From assembly GCF_900156315.1 (NCBI RefSeq), contig NZ_FTNI01000047.1, positions 1-42,634 of the forward strand: a stretch of 42,634 bases of DNA. The letters are read 5' to 3'. Made by a program: the position numbers and the translations under genes. How positions within the stretch are numbered: the stretch's first letter is position 1; every line of letters starts with the position of its first letter. Positions 40,163 through 42,634 of this stretch are shown piece after piece. Under the pieces are notes generated by a model. That model was not told where the DNA came from. It made no database searches and saw nothing but the letters and a program-made list of their open reading frames with translations. The DNA is from Microbispora rosea. Lineage in GTDB: Bacteria > Actinomycetota > Actinomycetes > Streptosporangiales > Streptosporangiaceae.

Positions 40163-40921
40163 TTACCGAGGGCCACCGTTGACGTAGAGCGTCTGGCCGG
40201 TGACGTACGACGCGTCGTCGGAGGCGAAGAACGCCACCACGGACGCGACCTCGGTCGGCTGGCCGACCCGCCGCAACGGCACCCCCTGCGCGACCGCGGC
40301 CTGGTGTTCCTCCGGCGTCGCCCCCAGTCGGACGGCCGTCGCCTCGGTCATCGGCGTCGCGACGTACCCCGGCGCGACGGCGTTCACCCGCACGCCGAAC
40401 GGGCCCAGCTCGATCGCCATGGTCGCGGTGAGCCCCTGGATGCCCGCCTTGGCCGCCGCGTAGTTGGCCTGGCCCCGGTTTCCCAGCGCCGACCTGCTCG
40501 ACAGGTTGACGATCGCTCCCGACCGCTGCTCCACCATGTGCTTCTGGACGGCCCGGCTCACGAGGAAGACGCTCTTGAGGTTCACGTCGACGACCTTGTC
40601 CCAGTCTTCCTCCGACATGCGGAACAGCAGGTTGTCGCGGGTCAGCCCGGCGTTGTTCACGAGCACGTCGATCCGCCCGAACTCGGCCATCACCCCCGGC
40701 ACCAGCGCCTCTACCTGAGCGCTGTCAGAGACGTCGCAGCCGAACGCGACCGCTCTGCCCCCGGTGACGGTGATCTCGTCCACGATCGAGACGCACCGGT
40801 CCGCGGTGAGGTCCACGCAGGCCACCGCCGCGCCCTCGGCAGCCAGCCGGCGTGCGATCGCCGCACCGATACCCCGCGCCGCACCGGTGACCACCGCGAA
40901 CTTCCCCGTGAACCGTGACAT
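40163..40921 (-). CDS. SDR-family 3-oxoacyl-ACP reductase-like protein (FabG-like)
   Basis: 252-aa short-chain dehydrogenase. The NADP-binding TGAARGIG lies at residues 12-19, the NNAG motif at 89-92, and the catalytic Ser/Tyr/Lys in the NLSSRSALGNRGQANYAAAK region (Tyr154, Lys158). The C-terminus (TGQTLYVNGGPR) is typical of FabG. It may reduce a 3-oxoacyl thioester or a keto group in a secondary pathway. The ATG has GGGGAGGAGG upstream. It is first in a two-gene operon with the LLM oxidoreductase. A palindrome AGCAACTTGCT lies about 30 bp upstream. Confidence 0.92.
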   Translation of the reverse strand: MSRFTGKFAVVTGAARGIGAAIARRLAAEGAAVACVDLTADRCVSIVDEITVTGGRAVAFGCDVSDSAQVEALVPGVMAEFGRIDVLVNNAGLTRDNLLFRMSEEDWDKVVDVNLKSVFLVSRAVQKHMVEQRSGAIVNLSSRSALGNRGQANYAAAKAGIQGLTATMAIELGPFGVRVNAVAPGYVATPMTEATAVRLGATPEEHQAAVAQGVPLRRVGQPTEVASVVAFFASDDASYVTGQTLYVNGGPR

Positions 40922-40950
40922 CGCCCGCCTCCTCCCCTCGATTCGATCAC

Positions 40951-40961
40951 AGCAACTTGCT
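40951..40961. repeat. Palindrome AGCAA-C-TTGCT upstream of the FabG-like gene
   Basis: An 11-bp perfect inverted repeat with one central base, 30 bp before the ATG and thus in the promoter region. It could be an operator half-site pair for a local regulator, but none is adjacent. Confidence 0.35.
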
Positions 40962-41014
40962 CCGAGTCATCCTCCCGGCCGTGTCGCAGCACAGCAGGCA
41001 TGGGCACTGCCCGC

Positions 41015-42634
41015 CTAAACCCGTAGCCGTGTGGCTCCGAGACGGTGGTAGGTGAAGGTCCAGCGGTCGGTGCCGGTTCGGCGGCGGGTGTAGCGGTGGG
41101 GGTGCTGGTAGCGGTCGCGGTTGTGGAACTGGCACGCCGGGCCCAGCAGCTTCAGGTCGGTGAGGCCGCCGGTGCTCCAGTTGTCCGCGTGGTCGATCTG
41201 GCACATGGTCGCCGGGAGCGGGCAGCCGTCGATCCAGCAGGTGGCGTAGCGGGCGAAGATCGCTCGTCGTTGGGCGGGGGTGGCCAGGCGGACCTTGCGG
41301 CCCATGTCGAGCACCTGCCCCTCGGCGTCCATGACCAGCCGCACCAGGGTGCTGGTGCGGGCCAGGCGGTGCACGCTGGTGACGGGCAGCATCTGCCCGG
41401 TCGCCAGCAACAACCCCGGCACCGTCCCCAACGCCATCCCCAGCAACGCCCCCGGCGCCGTCCCGAACAATGCCCCCGGCGCCGTCCCCGGTGACGCTCC
41501 CTGCCCCGGCGTTCCCGCTGTTCCCGGTGCCTGCGTCGCACACGAACACCGCCCCGCGCCGCCGCACCGGCACGCGCCCTGCCCATGCCAGCAGTCCCCC
41601 GCAGACCGAGGCCCGGCGTGGGTGTGATGCAAGAAGGCGTCCTCGGGAGGAGGATCGGGCCGCTCTGCATCCGAAGGCGCTGTGCCCGGGGGTGCTGTGT
41701 TCGAGGGTGTTCTGTTCGAAGGCGCTGCGTGCAAAGGCCCGCCACCGTCAGCAGGCCATGCTGACCCGCGCCGCCTGGCGTGCGTTGCCCCAGTCTGTGT
41801 CCCGGCACGGCCGCGGTCGTCGCCCTCGGCAGAGGCGGAGTTCGCGGCGTCGCTCGGCTCGCACTCACCGGCCCGGTGCTCACCAGTCCCGCGCTTACAG
41901 GGTGCGCGCCTACCGGTCCCACGCTCGGAGGTTCCGTGCTCACCCGCCCCGCGCTCGTCGGGCCCTGGCTGGCGAGACTCCTCATCGCGGGGACCGGCGG
42001 AAGCGCGGTCGGCGCTTCCGGCACCGGCGTCGCTCCCCGCACCGGCATCTGCCTCGTCCTCGCCAGTGTCGAGGTCGTCCGGCTCGTCCGGGTCGTCGGT
42101 GCCGCCCGCGTGACCGGGGTCGCCCGTCGCGCCGGGGACGGTGTCGTCGGCCTCGCTGGGGCCGTCGGTGCTTCCGGCGTGGTCAGGGTCGGCGGGGTGC
42201 TCGGTGGTGGCGGCCTCACCCACGGCAGAGCCGCTGGTGTCCTCGGGGTGGTCGGTGGTGGGGTCGGTGGGGAGGGATTCGGCGTTGACCAGGACCAGGA
42301 GTTCGGTGGCGATCTTCTGCTCCAGCAGGGCGATGAGGGCATCGGCCTGACGCACGCTCAGCGGCCGGTCATCGCCCTCCGCCCGCGGTTTGGCGTAGGC
42401 GTCCAGCAGGGCCCGTAGCCGGGCTGCCGCCTCACGCGGCAGGGAGAACTCCCCCTCCAGGCCGCCGCCCCGCCCGGGACGCACCCGCAGGAACCGCCGC
42501 CCGTACTCGGCCCGCTCATCACGGTCCTCCCCATCAGGATCCAGCACCGCCCGCAGATAACGCCCGGCCTTGGCCACCTCCGCCGCGCCCGCTTTGGTTG
42601 CGAGCTCCAGCAGGATCGGCTCGGCCACACCGGC
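41015..42634 (-). CDS. DUF222 / HNH endonuclease domain protein (13E12 type), 5' end cut by window
   Basis: At least 540 residues of a Rep13E12-family protein; the start is beyond the right edge. The visible DUF222 part includes LELATKAGAAEVAKAGRYLR, EGEFSLPREAAARLRALLDA, RPLSVRQADALIALLEQ and the strand TELLVLVNAESL. A low-complexity insertion of about 290 residues follows, rich in Asp/Gly/Ala/Thr/Pro, with repeats and a Cys cluster (CWHGQGACRCGGAGRCSC, about 41530-41590). DUF222 then resumes (GLLLATGQMLPVTSVHRLA). A C-terminal HNH module (CWIDGCPLPATMCQIDHADN, ACQFHNRDRY) ends the protein. The family is usually 400-500 residues with HNH nuclease activity presumed. Codon use is normal, so the insertion is translated rather than frame noise. 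Confidence 0.85.
   Translation of the reverse strand, partial: AGVAEPILLELATKAGAAEVAKAGRYLRAVLDPDGEDRDERAEYGRRFLRVRPGRGGGLEGEFSLPREAAARLRALLDAYAKPRAEGDDRPLSVRQADALIALLEQKIATELLVLVNAESLPTDPTTDHPEDTSGSAVGEAATTEHPADPDHAGSTDGPSEADDTVPGATGDPGHAGGTDDPDEPDDLDTGEDEADAGAGSDAGAGSADRASAGPRDEESRQPGPDERGAGEHGTSERGTGRRAPCKRGTGEHRAGECEPSDAANSASAEGDDRGRAGTQTGATHARRRGSAWPADGGGPLHAAPSNRTPSNTAPPGTAPSDAERPDPPPEDAFLHHTHAGPRSAGDCWHGQGACRCGGAGRCSCATQAPGTAGTPGQGASPGTAPGALFGTAPGALLGMALGTVPGLLLATGQMLPVTSVHRLARTSTLVRLVMDAEGQVLDMGRKVRLATPAQRRAIFARYATCWIDGCPLPATMCQIDHADNWSTGGLTDLKLLGPACQFHNRDRYQHPHRYTRRRTGTDRWTFTYHRLGATRLRV

Overview
The window is high-GC actinobacterial chromosome. The family markers are a mycothiol-dependent maleylpyruvate isomerase-type protein, a DevR/DosR-type regulator, a Rep13E12-type DUF222/HNH protein, an MmpL-like transporter and LytR-CpsA-Psr and NarL-family kinase proteins, with many GTG starts and 4-bp GTGA/ATGA overlaps. 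Gene content and style suggest a Streptosporangiaceae-like filamentous actinomycete; that placement is inference. No rRNA, tRNA, CRISPR array, insertion sequence or prophage was seen. Both outer genes (a devR-like regulator at the left edge and a DUF222/HNH gene at the right edge) are cut by the window.

Layout. (1) 1-4257, a hypoxia/redox block: the 3' part of a DevR/DosR homologue, a PNPOx-fold flavin protein preceded by a near-consensus DosR box, cydBA (cytochrome bd oxidase), and a divergent uridine-kinase-like protein with a lost P-loop. A weaker DosR-like box lies between cydA and that gene. (2) 4259-13650, membrane stress/export: an MMPL transporter divergent from a NarL-type histidine kinase/response regulator pair; an FAD/NAD disulfide-reductase-like enzyme; a second kinase/regulator pair divergent from an ABC-2 type exporter. 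Both divergent intergenic regions carry repeated motifs suited to the adjacent regulators. (3) 13655-17925: a secreted Pro/Ala/Lys-rich protein, a mycothiol-dependent isomerase-like protein, a CPBP protease-family membrane protein and a polysaccharide-deacetylase lipoprotein. (4) 18023-28350, the clearest functional unit: a beta-mannoside utilisation locus. A lipoprotein binding protein, two permeases and two ATPases of the oligopeptide (Opp/Dpp) ABC class, a cytosolic GH2 beta-mannosidase and mannose-6-phosphate isomerase form one leftward operon. A LacI-family repressor is divergent. Two 16-bp pseudo-palindromes of the same sequence lie in the shared intergenic region, one over the predicted start of transcription of the operon and one just before lacI. 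(5) 28366-31756: a small uncharacterised protein, an LCP cell-wall ligase and a one-span membrane protein.

(6) 31983-36004: a sulfate/thiosulfate ABC importer operon (binding protein, CysT, CysW, CysA) ending in a cysteine-free Rrf2-family regulator, likely a CymR-like sulfur regulator. (7) 36068-37576: a membrane protein with a Ser/Thr kinase fold in which both key lysines are arginine. (8) 37660-39081: a CooC/MinD-like ATPase and a small conserved protein behind a candidate Zur box, suggesting a zinc-starvation-responsive metal-handling pair. (9) 39133-40921: an LLM-class flavin oxidoreductase and a FabG-like reductase. (10) 41015-end: a DUF222/HNH protein with a very long low-complexity insertion.

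The most promising points for follow-up are the mannoside locus with its operator pair, the Zur-box ATPase pair, the DosR boxes, the CTAC-N10-GTAG repeats at the MMPL/kinase locus, and the predicted pseudokinase. All functional statements come from reading motifs by eye; no database search was run.
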